This document shows, piece after piece, positions 56,093 through 64,000 of a DNA stretch of 64,000 nucleotides; positions within the stretch are counted from its first letter, which is position 1, and each line of letters starts with the position of its first letter. The notes below the pieces were generated by a model. It was not told the DNA's origin. It searched no databases and was given only the letters and a program-made list of their open reading frames with translations. Made by a program: the position numbers and the translations under genes. Origin of the DNA: Staphylococcus felis (GTDB lineage Bacteria; Bacillota; Bacilli; Staphylococcales; Staphylococcaceae); NCBI RefSeq assembly GCF_003012915.1, contig NZ_CP027770.1, positions 806,001 through 870,000 of the forward strand, in the 5' to 3' direction.

Positions 56093-56421
56093 TTAGAATA
56101 GCCTCCTCAAATTAATCTACAGGTACTGTAACACCATCTATAGACTGTGAGAATAGGAGATATACTTTTTTAACTATATAGTAAAAGTGCGATAAACACT
56201 GTAATATTTCGGACAATTTGTTAACCGGCTTCATAGCACTATTCAAATTATTTTTGTATGAGTACCTTGATATAAAAATGTAATATCTAACATAAAACAA
56301 ACGCATTCGTATCATACGTGATAATCATAATATGGAGATTATCGAAATGCTTAATAATGGCATTAAAAAACCCCTAAAGTCATATGTCTACTTTAGGGGT
56401 GTATAATGTCAAATATATGAA
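56093..56421. other. Region between lytM paralogue 2 and fda
   Basis: It holds the lytM leader and, at 56371-56399, the perfect hairpin CCCCTAAAGT/ACTTTAGGGG, followed on the minus strand by six T: the fda terminator. A short inverted repeat GATAATC/GATTATC lies at 56322-56345. No gene was seen. Confidence 0.75.
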
Positions 56422-57318
56422 TTATGCTTCAACTTTGTTTACAGATGCATCGTAAATCGAATCGATAGTTGCACCTAAAATTTTGTCGAATTCTTCATCA
56501 GATTGACTGACGCGTAAATCATTAATTAATGCACGAGAGAAACTTGCGATTAAATTATGATTTGTTTTAAGGACTTCATTTGCATGTTCGCGGCTATAGC
56601 CACCAGATAATGCTACAACACGTATAACATTTGGATGATTTGCTAGAGCTTCATATTGGTTAACATTTGTTGGGATTGTTAATTTTAACATTACATATTG
56701 ATCTTCTTTTAATTCATCTAAATGTGCCTTAATCGTATCTGCTAAATACGCTTCAATTTCAGCTTTATTTTCAGCATTAATATTTACTTCTGGCTCAATA
56801 ATCGGTACTAAATCTCTAGCTATAATTTGTTTTGCGACATCGAATTGTTGTTCAACAACTTTATCGATACCTTCTTTATTGAATTCAAGAATATTAGAGC
56901 GCATTTTTGTACCGAAAATTTTATGGTCATTGGCACGGGCTAATAATTCTTCTAATTCAGGCATAGGTTTCATTAATTGAACACCATCTTTTTGTTCAGC
57001 TAGTCCTTTGTCAATTTTTAAGAACGGCACAATCCCTTTATCAGCAAGGTAATCACCTGTATGCTTACCTTCAACTTCACGATCCATCGTTTGTTCGAAA
57101 AGAATCGCACCAAGTACTTTATCAGACGTAAATGAAGGCGATGTAACAATACGCGTACGCATATCATGTACCAATTGGAACATTTCGTCGTCATTTTGAT
57201 ATTGATCCTCTTCAACACCATATCCAAGTAAAGCTTTAGGAGTACTACCGCCACTTTGATCTAATGCTGCAATAAATCCTTTGCCGTTTTTAATCTTATC
57301 AAATTGTTCTTGATTCAT
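56422..57318 (-). CDS. fda: Class I fructose-bisphosphate aldolase
   Basis: About 298 residues, with start ATG 57318 behind GGAG. It cleaves fructose 1,6-bisphosphate by a Schiff-base mechanism without metal, in glycolysis and gluconeogenesis. The N-terminal [22 protein letters not shown] and the phosphate-binding [15 protein letters not shown] are diagnostic of the staphylococcal FDA type. The length matches the 296-residue S. aureus enzyme. Confidence 0.95.
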   Translation of the reverse strand: MNQEQFDKIKNGKGFIAALDQSGGSTPKALLGYGVEEDQYQNDDEMFQLVHDMRTRIVTSPSFTSDKVLGAILFEQTMDREVEGKHTGDYLADKGIVPFLKIDKGLAEQKDGVQLMKPMPELEELLARANDHKIFGTKMRSNILEFNKEGIDKVVEQQFDVAKQIIARDLVPIIEPEVNINAENKAEIEAYLADTIKAHLDELKEDQYVMLKLTIPTNVNQYEALANHPNVIRVVALSGGYSREHANEVLKTNHNLIASFSRALINDLRVSQSDEEFDKILGATIDSIYDASVNKVEA

Positions 57319-57594
57319 AATTTCACTCCTCATTTATTATAACCTACACGTCTAGTATGCCTAAAAAAAGTTATGCATTCAAATAATTTAAATGAAAAAG
57401 AAAATAACCCAAATATTGAAAGTAGAAAATATTGATGAATTGCACACACTTTGTAGAAATAAATGAATGTATATCATCTGTTTGTCTAAAAGAAAGAAAT
57501 ACGTTTACTTTGGAGAGTTCAAAAGGAAAGTTTTCTATCTACATAGACTTATGATAAGGTGATGTTAATAAACGAAAAAATCAGAGGTTATTCA

Positions 57595-57777
57595 ATGGCA
57601 TTTTATGAAAACTTAGTCGTACTATTGAGTGCAGGAATGATTTTACTCCCCATTACGATTATCAGTCTAATCATTAATGAATATATGAAACCGATGGAAA
57701 TACGTTCATTCAAAGCGACGTTCATCATGATATTATTACTCGTTTTATGTGGTATAGGATTATTATTGTTAACTTAA
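57595..57777 (+). CDS. Small two-helix membrane protein
   Basis: 60 residues from ATG 57595, seven bases after AGAGG; an upstream ATG (57559) lacks ribosome-site spacing. Two hydrophobic helices (VVLLSAGMILLPITIISLII and ATFIMILLLVLCGIGLLLL) flank a short charged loop. Divergent from fda. No family recognised. Confidence 0.6.
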   Translation: MAFYENLVVLLSAGMILLPITIISLIINEYMKPMEIRSFKATFIMILLLVLCGIGLLLLT

Positions 57778-57937
57778 CTTATAGACGGATTCCTTTTAAA
57801 TCAATGTAGCTGAGAATGATGTTGTACTCATATTTCGTGTCTAGCACTTTGCAGTAATTCGTCTTTAGACATTGTTGTACATCAATTGTACCGTTTATAC
57901 CTAAGTCAGTTATTAAATTAAAATGAGGTGTCACTTT

Positions 57938-58312
57938 ATGTTGCAAAACAAAGAAAGCTTTAGATTGCTATATCAAGCGATCAAAGAACTATCAGAAAGA
58001 ATGGGTGATGATCAATTAGAAACATATTCTATCAGTTTATTGTTATTAGATTTTGATTTTGAAGATGAAACTTTTGATCAACTATTATTAGCATTTTCGA
58101 AGTATATAGATGAAGTGGGTGTCGATCACATCAATCATAGTGAAGTTTTAGCCTTGATAGATAAAACAATTCCAGAAGATAGGGAGATTAATCTTTATAT
58201 TAAAAACAAAATCATTATTGGATTTGCTAATAATTATTTTCCAGAATTACAAGTTTTAGCAAATGAAATTAAGACGGATATGGCTGTTGCTATGGTTAAG
58301 GATTTTAATTAG
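57938..58312 (+). CDS. Hypothetical helical protein
   Basis: 124 residues from ATG 57938, seven bases after GAGGTG. It is acidic and helical with Leu-rich amphipathic segments (SFRLLYQAIKELSERMGDD, YSISLLLLDFDFED), with no cysteine, signal peptide or membrane helix. Not recognised. It stands alone between the small membrane protein and the YxeA-like gene. Confidence 0.6.
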   Translation: MLQNKESFRLLYQAIKELSERMGDDQLETYSISLLLLDFDFEDETFDQLLLAFSKYIDEVGVDHINHSEVLALIDKTIPEDREINLYIKNKIIIGFANNYFPELQVLANEIKTDMAVAMVKDFN

Positions 58313-58444
58313 AGTACTAATGATTTGATGCTATTCTGTTTGAAGTAATCATTGAGATAATGTCTCAAAGATAACTAAATAAGACTCTAGACCGTTTTTG
58401 GATATGAACTAAAAACATATTCTTAATTTAGAGAGGTGAAGTTC

Positions 58445-58759
58445 ATGAAAAAAAGGTATATAACAGTATTTGGAATTCTCGTAGTGAGTGTTGTAGCTTA
58501 TTTGATTATCAGTATGATACACCTTAATGAAAAAGAAATATACTATGGGAAAATTCAAAGTGAAGATGGCATCGTAAAAAAATTAGTCTCTGAAGATGGT
58601 CATATTAAGCATCATTATAAACTGACGACAATGAATGTAGATAAAGTTGATCCAGATCAATTTGTTAAAGTTACTTTGACTGATGCAGGAGGTGTGATTT
58701 TAGACGAATCACTCATCTCAAAATCACAAATCCCTAAAAAGTTAAAAAATAAATTCTGA
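58445..58759 (+). CDS. YxeA-family (DUF1093-like) small exported protein
   Basis: 104 residues from ATG 58445 behind GAGAGGTGA. An N-terminal membrane helix or uncleaved signal (residues 5-26) precedes a small beta domain with IYYGKIQSEDG and HHYKLTTMNVDKV, resembling YxeA/DUF1093 proteins of Firmicutes, whose function is unknown. Confidence 0.6.
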   Translation: MKKRYITVFGILVVSVVAYLIISMIHLNEKEIYYGKIQSEDGIVKKLVSEDGHIKHHYKLTTMNVDKVDPDQFVKVTLTDAGGVILDESLISKSQIPKKLKNKF

Positions 58760-58941
58760 TTGGTACATATGATGCGCTTTTGTAGAAAGTGAGTTGTTAT
58801 TATTCCCATTATCAAATAAATATTTGTGGTGTAATAGTAAAAAGCGAAATAAGTGATTGGTGTTATTTGAATGAGTGAATTGTGATATATTTATATTGTA
58901 AACGTTTAAATGATATGAGAAAAATAAAAAGGGGAATAACG

Positions 58942-61731
58942 ATGGCTTATCAAAGTGAATTTGCACTGGAGAATGAGGTGCTCCAACAATTAGAACATTT
59001 AGGTTATGAACGCGTCAACATTCATAATGTTGAACAGCTGTATGATAATTTAAGAGCGATTATTAATGAGCGTCATGAGGCAAAACTAGAGGGGAAACCA
59101 TTAACGGATAGTGAGTTTCAACGATTATTGACGGATATTAATGGGAAGTCTGTGTTCGACAGTGCAATGCAACTACGAGATCGTTATATACTCCGACGTG
59201 ATGATGAAACAGTCGTATCGCTTGAATTGATGAATACGAAGAAATGGTGCCAAAACAAGTTTCAAGTGACGAATCAAATCAGTGTGAAAGACAAATATAA
59301 AAGTCGTTATGATGTCACCATTTTAATCAATGGTTTACCAGTGACACAAATTGAGTTGAAACGAAGTGGTGTCGCCATATCTGAGGCGTTCAACCAAATT
59401 GAGCGTTATCGTAGACAAAATTTCACGGGACTCTTTCGTTATCTTCAGCTTTTTGTAGTGAGTAACAAAATGGAAACACGTTATTATGCGAATAGTGACC
59501 GTGAAATTCTAAAGGCGCATATGTTTTATTGGACGGATGAAAAGAATGAGCGCATCAATTATCTTAAAGACTTTATCAAAGACTTTTTAGAGCCATGTCA
59601 TCTTGCTAAAATGATCAGTCGTTATATGATTGTAAATGAAACAGATAAGATTCTAATGGCATTACGTCCGTATCAAGTCTATGCAGTTGAAGCGATACTC
59701 AATCGAGCACTAGAAACGAATAATAATGGCTATATATGGCATACGACTGGTAGCGGTAAGACATTAACTTCATTTAAAGCGAGTCAATTATTATCACAAG
59801 AAGAAGAAATTAAGAAGGTTATCTTTCTTGTAGACCGTAAAGATTTAGATAGCCAGACACTAGCTGAATTCAATAAGTTTCAAGATGATTCGGTTGATTT
59901 TACCCAAAACACGAAAAAACTATTGAAACAATTAGAAGATCCTTCACAACATCTGATTGTCACAACGATACAAAAGATGGCAAATGCGGTGAAGTCAGGC
60001 GAGGCTGTTATGGATCGTTATCGAGAAGACAAGGTCATCTTTATTATTGATGAGTGTCACCGCACACAATTTGGCGAAATGCACCGACTGATTAAGCGAC
60101 ATTTTCAAAACGCCCAATACTTTGGTTTTACCGGAACGCCTCGCTTTGAAGCGAATAAGAGTCAAGATGGTCGTGCCACTGCCGATATTTTTGATAAGTG
60201 TTTACATTATTACCTGATTAAAGATGCGATACGAGATGGCAATGTACTCGGTTTCTCAGTTGAATATAATCAGACCTTTAATACTAAAGAAAATATGAAT
60301 GAAGATTATGTTGATAAAATCAATACGTCAGAAGTTTGGATGGATGAAGAACGTCTACAGCTCGTTGCAGAACATATCGTGAGGAACTATTCGAAAAAGA
60401 CCCATCAAGGTAAATATACGACGATGTTTACAGTTCAAAGCATTCCTATGGCAATAGCGTATTACGATATCTTTCGAAAGTTGAAACAAGAAGGTAAGCA
60501 TGATTTAAATATTACAACGATATTTACATATCAAGCGAATGAAGATACACATGAAGAGGAGTACTTTGAACATTCTCGTGAGGTACTTGACCGTGTGATG
60601 GTCGATTATAACCAAACATTTGGGACGAATTATGATACAGATCACTTTGATGGTTATTTTTCAGATGTGTCAAAGCGTATGAAATCAGTTGTCCCAGGTG
60701 AAAAGATTGATATTCTTATCATTGTAAACATGTTCTTGACTGGATTTGATAGTAAAAAGCTGAATACACTTTATGTTGATCGTAACTTACAACATCACGA
60801 CTTGATTCAAGCGTATTCAAGAACAAACCGGATTGAAAAAGAAACCAAACCTTATGGTAACATTGTCTGTTATCGAGATTTGAAGCGACAAACAGATGAA
60901 GCGATTGAGATATTCTCGCAAACAGACAATACGGATACAGTATTAAGTTTATCGTATGACGAATACCTAACAGTCTTTAAAGATACTTTAAAGACTGTCT
61001 ACACCTTAGCTCCAACACCACTTGATGTAGATAATCTTGAATCTGAAGAACAACAAAAGGCATTTGTTGAGTCATTTAGAGAACTTTCGAATACACTTGT
61101 CAAACTTAAAACGTTTGATGCATTTGAATTTAGTGAAGATGAGCTGAATATTTCTGAACAAACTTATGAAGATTATAAAGGCAAATATCTCGCTATTTAT
61201 GAAAATGTGATTAGACGAGAAAAAAATAATGAAGAAGGTGTGTCGATTTTAGACGATATTGACTTTAAGATTGAACTGATGCGTAATGATCTGATTAACG
61301 TCAAGTATATTATGGACCTGATCGGACAAATTAATCTTTCCAATAAAAATGAAAGAGATGAAAAACGTCGTCAAATCCATCAATTGTTAGATAAAGCAGA
61401 TGACGAACAATTACGTCTCAAAGCAGATCTCATTCGTCAATTCATTGATCGTGTCGTTCCATCTTTAAAAGAAGATGCAGATATTAATGAAGCTTATTAT
61501 GATTATGAAGAACAACAGAAACTCAAAGAAATTGATACGTTTGCACAACAACACTCAATGTCACCAACGTTTATTAATGAAGTTATTGGTGAATACGAAT
61601 ATAGTGGTCACATTGATCGTAAACAAGTGCGACAAAATATAACTGGCAATCTGATTCAGCGTAAGAAGAAAACAGATGATGTAGTGAGGTTTGTTGAAGA
61701 TACGTCAGGAAAATATAGTTATACTGAATAA
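58942..61731 (+). CDS. hsdR: Type I restriction enzyme R subunit HsdR
   Basis: 929 residues from ATG 58942 behind AAGGGGA, the same length as S. aureus HsdR. An N-terminal PD-(D/E)xK nuclease with [20 protein letters not shown] (near residue 137) precedes the SF2 motor: Walker A TTGSGKT (near 270), DECH box (near 370), TGTPRF, and the arginine-finger region [12 protein letters not shown]. The C-terminal helical region binds the MTase core. It translocates and cuts DNA lacking the host methylation pattern. It is transcribed ahead of the half-S gene, hsdM and hsdS, but a terminator and a new promoter follow it. Confidence 0.95.
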   Translation: MAYQSEFALENEVLQQLEHLGYERVNIHNVEQLYDNLRAIINERHEAKLEGKPLTDSEFQRLLTDINGKSVFDSAMQLRDRYILRRDDETVVSLELMNTKKWCQNKFQVTNQISVKDKYKSRYDVTILINGLPVTQIELKRSGVAISEAFNQIERYRRQNFTGLFRYLQLFVVSNKMETRYYANSDREILKAHMFYWTDEKNERINYLKDFIKDFLEPCHLAKMISRYMIVNETDKILMALRPYQVYAVEAILNRALETNNNGYIWHTTGSGKTLTSFKASQLLSQEEEIKKVIFLVDRKDLDSQTLAEFNKFQDDSVDFTQNTKKLLKQLEDPSQHLIVTTIQKMANAVKSGEAVMDRYREDKVIFIIDECHRTQFGEMHRLIKRHFQNAQYFGFTGTPRFEANKSQDGRATADIFDKCLHYYLIKDAIRDGNVLGFSVEYNQTFNTKENMNEDYVDKINTSEVWMDEERLQLVAEHIVRNYSKKTHQGKYTTMFTVQSIPMAIAYYDIFRKLKQEGKHDLNITTIFTYQANEDTHEEEYFEHSREVLDRVMVDYNQTFGTNYDTDHFDGYFSDVSKRMKSVVPGEKIDILIIVNMFLTGFDSKKLNTLYVDRNLQHHDLIQAYSRTNRIEKETKPYGNIVCYRDLKRQTDEAIEIFSQTDNTDTVLSLSYDEYLTVFKDTLKTVYTLAPTPLDVDNLESEEQQKAFVESFRELSNTLVKLKTFDAFEFSEDELNISEQTYEDYKGKYLAIYENVIRREKNNEEGVSILDDIDFKIELMRNDLINVKYIMDLIGQINLSNKNERDEKRRQIHQLLDKADDEQLRLKADLIRQFIDRVVPSLKEDADINEAYYDYEEQQKLKEIDTFAQQHSMSPTFINEVIGEYEYSGHIDRKQVRQNITGNLIQRKKKTDDVVRFVEDTSGKYSYTE

Positions 61732-61742
61732 GAATCTTAAGA

Positions 61743-61778
61743 AACTCTTGTATTTTATCTTTACTACAAGAGTTTTTC
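61743..61778 (+). terminator. hsdR terminator
   Basis: AAACTCTTGTA pairs with TACAAGAGTTT and ends in a T run. The hairpin overlaps the left arm of the larger inverted repeat at 61749-61813, so the same bases can form two alternative structures. Confidence 0.75.
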
Positions 61779-61813
61779 TGTGTATAATACAATTGTAGTA
61801 AAGATAAAATACA
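61749..61813 (+). promoter_or_regulatory. Promoter bracketed by 21-bp perfect inverted repeats
   Basis: The arms 61749-61769 and 61793-61813 are perfectly complementary over 21 bases (the left begins TGTATTTTATCTTTAC). The 23-base spacer holds TATAAT (61783-61788), and a possible -35 TTTACT (61760-61765, 17-base spacing) lies inside the left arm. The right arm would cover the transcription start, so a dimeric repressor or an RNA switch is plausible. Confidence 0.75.
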
Positions 61814-61823
61814 TCGAAAAGGG

Positions 61824-62402
61824 GTGTTGACCATTGATACTTTAATTAGATATTCGAACGGTTCGTTACTTACACGTTTAGAAGAAGTCACTACTGACGG
61901 TGTAGAGGTGCCTATCTATGATCACGTGATGATGTCATATGATAAAGGCGTATTTCATCACCTTCCTCACGAACCGAAATGGATGAAATTGCCAAACAAC
62001 CATAAAGGGAAAATAGTGCAAGCGGGTCAGATTGTCATGAATATGATGACAACCGAATGTGTAATAGTGAGTGAGCGTCATGAAGGAAGCATATTACCTT
62101 ACAACTATACATTAATCGAAATTGATGAGACACGCCTAGACAGTCAATATCTTGTGTATTGGTTTAATATGTCACCTTCAGCACAAGCACAACTTAATCA
62201 ATTCATGCAGGGGGGATCACTTGTTAAAAAGCTGACACTCAATCACTTGAAACAAATCAAAATACAACCACCACCACTGAAAAAACAAAAGCTTATCGGT
62301 CGAATAGCTGCATATCGAAAACGTCAAAAGTACTTATATCAAAAAAAGCAATATCTTATGGACCAATTTTTAGTAGAACAGTTATTAAGGGAGGAATATT
62401 AA
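61824..62402 (+). CDS. Half-size HsdS-like protein (single TRD)
   Basis: Up to 192 residues. The start is uncertain: GTG 61824 and TTG 61827 are very close to AAGGGG, and no ATG is well placed. It resembles one half of a type I specificity subunit: a single target-recognition-like region with the NMMTTECVIVSERHEG stretch and YLVYWFNM, then the conserved S-subunit boundary LNHLKQIKIQPPPLKKQKLIGRI and a coiled-coil spacer. Complete HsdS has two such halves. It sits between hsdR and hsdM, 1 base before hsdM, while a normal hsdS begins after hsdM. Confidence 0.72.
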   Translation: MLTIDTLIRYSNGSLLTRLEEVTTDGVEVPIYDHVMMSYDKGVFHHLPHEPKWMKLPNNHKGKIVQAGQIVMNMMTTECVIVSERHEGSILPYNYTLIEIDETRLDSQYLVYWFNMSPSAQAQLNQFMQGGSLVKKLTLNHLKQIKIQPPPLKKQKLIGRIAAYRKRQKYLYQKKQYLMDQFLVEQLLREEY

Positions 62403-62403
62403 T

Positions 62404-63960
62404 ATGTCAACAACTGAAAAACAACGTCAACAACAAGCAGAATTACAAAAGAAATTATGGAGTATTGCTAACGATTTACGTGGGAATATGGATGCAAGTG
62501 AATTCCGAAACTATATTTTAGGATTAATTTTCTATCGTTTCTTATCTGAAAAGACAGAACAAGAAGTAGAAGATATGTTAAAAGAAGAGAATATTTCATA
62601 TGAAGATGCTTGGCAGAACGAAGAGTATCAAGAAGTTATACGTGAAGAACTGATTCAATCTAATGGATTTGTTGTTGAACCTCAGGAACGCTTTAGTCAC
62701 CTTATTCGTAAAATAGAAAACCAAACATTTGATATTGAAGACTTACATCGTGCAGTCAATCATATCGAAGAATCCACACGTGGAGAAGAGAGTGAAGATG
62801 ACTTCAACCATTTATTCGCTGATATGGACCTTCACTCAACACGACTAGGTAATACCAATGCTGCACGTACTAAACTAATTGCTAAAGTAATGATGAATAT
62901 CAGTACACTACCATTTGTACATAGTGACATGGAGATTGATATGCTTGGCGATGCATATGAATACTTAATTGGTCAATTTGCAGCAAACGCCGGTAAAAAA
63001 GCTGGAGAGTTCTACACGCCACAACAAGTCTCAAAAATACTAGCTAAAATTGTCACAACAGGTCGCAAAGACTTAAAAAATGTTTATGACCCGACATGTG
63101 GTTCAGGTTCACTCTTATTACGTGTAGGACGTGAAGCAAACGTTCGTCATTACTACGGTCAAGAATACAACAATACAACATTTAACTTGGCTCGTATGAA
63201 CATGTTATTACACAACAAAAACTACCAACAGTTCACAATTGAAAATGGTGACACACTAGAAGACCCTGCAGTGAAAGAAGAGCGATTTGAAGCAGTAGTG
63301 GCTAACCCGCCATATAGTGCTAAGTGGAGTGCTGATCCATCATTTATGGACGATGAACGTTTCAGCAATTATGGTAAGTTAGCACCAAAATCAAAAGCAG
63401 ACTTTGCCTTTATTCAACACATGATATACTACTTAGATGATAACGGCACAATGGCAGTTGTATTACCACACGGTGTTTTATTTAGAGGCGCAGCAGAAGG
63501 TAAAATCCGTCGCTATTTAATCGAAGAAAAGAACTATCTTGATGCCATCATTGGATTACCAGCGAACCTTTTCTTCGGTACAAGCATTCCGACAAGTATC
63601 CTAGTATTCAAAAAATGCCGTAAAGATGATGACAATGTCCTCTTTATCGATGCATCACAATCATTCGAAAAAGGGAAAAATCAAAACCATCTCTCTGATG
63701 AAGATGTTGAAAAAATCGTCAACACATATCGTAACCGTGAGACAATTGATAAGTTTAGCTATAATGCCTCACTCGAAGAAATCAAAGAGAATGACTATAA
63801 CCTAAATATTCCTAGATACGTCGATACATTTGAAGAAGAAGAGCCAATTGACCTCGACCAAGTCCAACAAGAACTTAAAGTGATTGATAACGAAATAGCA
63901 CAAGTAGAAGCTGAAATCAATGGCTACCTTAAAGAGTTAGGGGTGTTGAAAGATGAGTGA
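62404..63960 (+). CDS. hsdM: Type I DNA methyltransferase subunit HsdM
   Basis: A 518-residue N6-adenine methyltransferase. ATG 62404 follows GGGAGG. An N-terminal HsdM helical domain (LWSIANDLRGNMDASEFRNYILGLIFYRFLSEK) is followed by SAM motif I DPTCGSGSLL (near residue 229) and catalytic motif IV NPPYS (near 300), then a C-terminal coiled-coil region that binds HsdS. It overlaps the hsdS start by eight bases. Confidence 0.96.
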   Translation: MSTTEKQRQQQAELQKKLWSIANDLRGNMDASEFRNYILGLIFYRFLSEKTEQEVEDMLKEENISYEDAWQNEEYQEVIREELIQSNGFVVEPQERFSHLIRKIENQTFDIEDLHRAVNHIEESTRGEESEDDFNHLFADMDLHSTRLGNTNAARTKLIAKVMMNISTLPFVHSDMEIDMLGDAYEYLIGQFAANAGKKAGEFYTPQQVSKILAKIVTTGRKDLKNVYDPTCGSGSLLLRVGREANVRHYYGQEYNNTTFNLARMNMLLHNKNYQQFTIENGDTLEDPAVKEERFEAVVANPPYSAKWSADPSFMDDERFSNYGKLAPKSKADFAFIQHMIYYLDDNGTMAVVLPHGVLFRGAAEGKIRRYLIEEKNYLDAIIGLPANLFFGTSIPTSILVFKKCRKDDDNVLFIDASQSFEKGKNQNHLSDEDVEKIVNTYRNRETIDKFSYNASLEEIKENDYNLNIPRYVDTFEEEEPIDLDQVQQELKVIDNEIAQVEAEINGYLKELGVLKDE

Positions 63961-64000
63961 ATCGAAAAGAAACATCCCTGAACTGCGTTTCCCAGAATTT
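63953..64000 (+). CDS. hsdS: Type I specificity subunit HsdS, N-terminal fragment
   Basis: ATG 63953 lies inside the end of hsdM, in another frame, and 16 codons are visible before the window ends (SKRNIPELRFPEF is the usual staphylococcal HsdS opening). The rest lies outside, so specificity cannot be judged. Confidence 0.85.
   Translation, partial: MSESKRNIPELRFPEF

Noticed and set aside
55900..56340. WalR box upstream of lytM paralogue 2
   Set aside because: The best candidate (TGTTAC and TGTAGA-like halves near 56120) has the wrong spacing and a mismatch in the second half.

Overview
The window is chromosomal DNA of a Staphylococcus. The evidence is a complete saePQRS-type virulence regulator operon, an ausA/ausB aureusimine (pyrazinone) synthetase locus, two LytM-type autolysin paralogues, mhqR/E/D, hypR/merA and cstR modules, and a 929-residue staphylococcal type I HsdR. 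The proteins are recognisably staphylococcal but clearly diverged from S. aureus. With an exfoliative-toxin/V8-like protease and several O-acetylhomoserine/sulfonate sulfur genes, a non-aureus animal-associated species (S. hyicus / S. intermedius type cluster) is plausible; the species call is inference.

Layout. 0-14 kb is accessory-looking: a partial MFS pump; a giant Mur-ligase/CapA fusion gene broken by an IS3-family element that can be excised in silico to restore the frame exactly; a secreted trypsin-like protease; an azoreductase; lytM paralogue 1; a DoxX protein; a cytosolic beta-helix protein; a second intact IS3-family element; and a decayed copy of the first IS. 14-20.5 kb is a quinone/oxidative stress block: thioredoxin-like protein, mhqD, mhqE, mhqR with two visible MhqR operators (a third lies in front of the azoreductase at 8.3 kb), GNAT, DUF5996, YceI, and a Dps/MrgA ferritin with a PerR box. 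21-28.8 kb is ausA-ausB. 29-36.9 kb holds an FtsX/MacB-type ABC exporter, hypR-merA, arylamine N-acetyltransferase, a TetR regulator, a secreted tandem-repeat protein and mqo. 37-43 kb is a sulfur block on the minus strand: a SsuBAC-like transporter with an acyl-CoA-dehydrogenase-like flavoenzyme, a DUF4242 protein, and tauE plus cstR behind a visible promoter and operator.

43-47 kb holds msrA, saePQRS with a candidate SaeR box, then a yefM antitoxin whose yoeB-like toxin is frameshifted. 47.3-52.5 kb holds a 40-residue amphipathic peptide gene, nrdDG behind tandem NrdR boxes, metY behind a SAM-I riboswitch, and a DJ-1 family protein. 52.6-58.8 kb holds two membrane proteins, a Zur-controlled zinc-binding lipoprotein, lytM paralogue 2, fda and small proteins. 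58.9-64 kb is a type I restriction locus: hsdR, a half-size HsdS-like gene behind a promoter bracketed by 21-bp perfect inverted repeats, hsdM, and the first codons of hsdS.

The most unusual non-genic signals are a family of roughly 100-nt hairpin repeats at gene 3' ends, whose copies differ but keep their stems paired; a 31-bp perfect palindrome between yceI and dps; and the half-S/inverted-repeat arrangement inside the restriction operon. No rRNA, tRNA or CRISPR array was seen.
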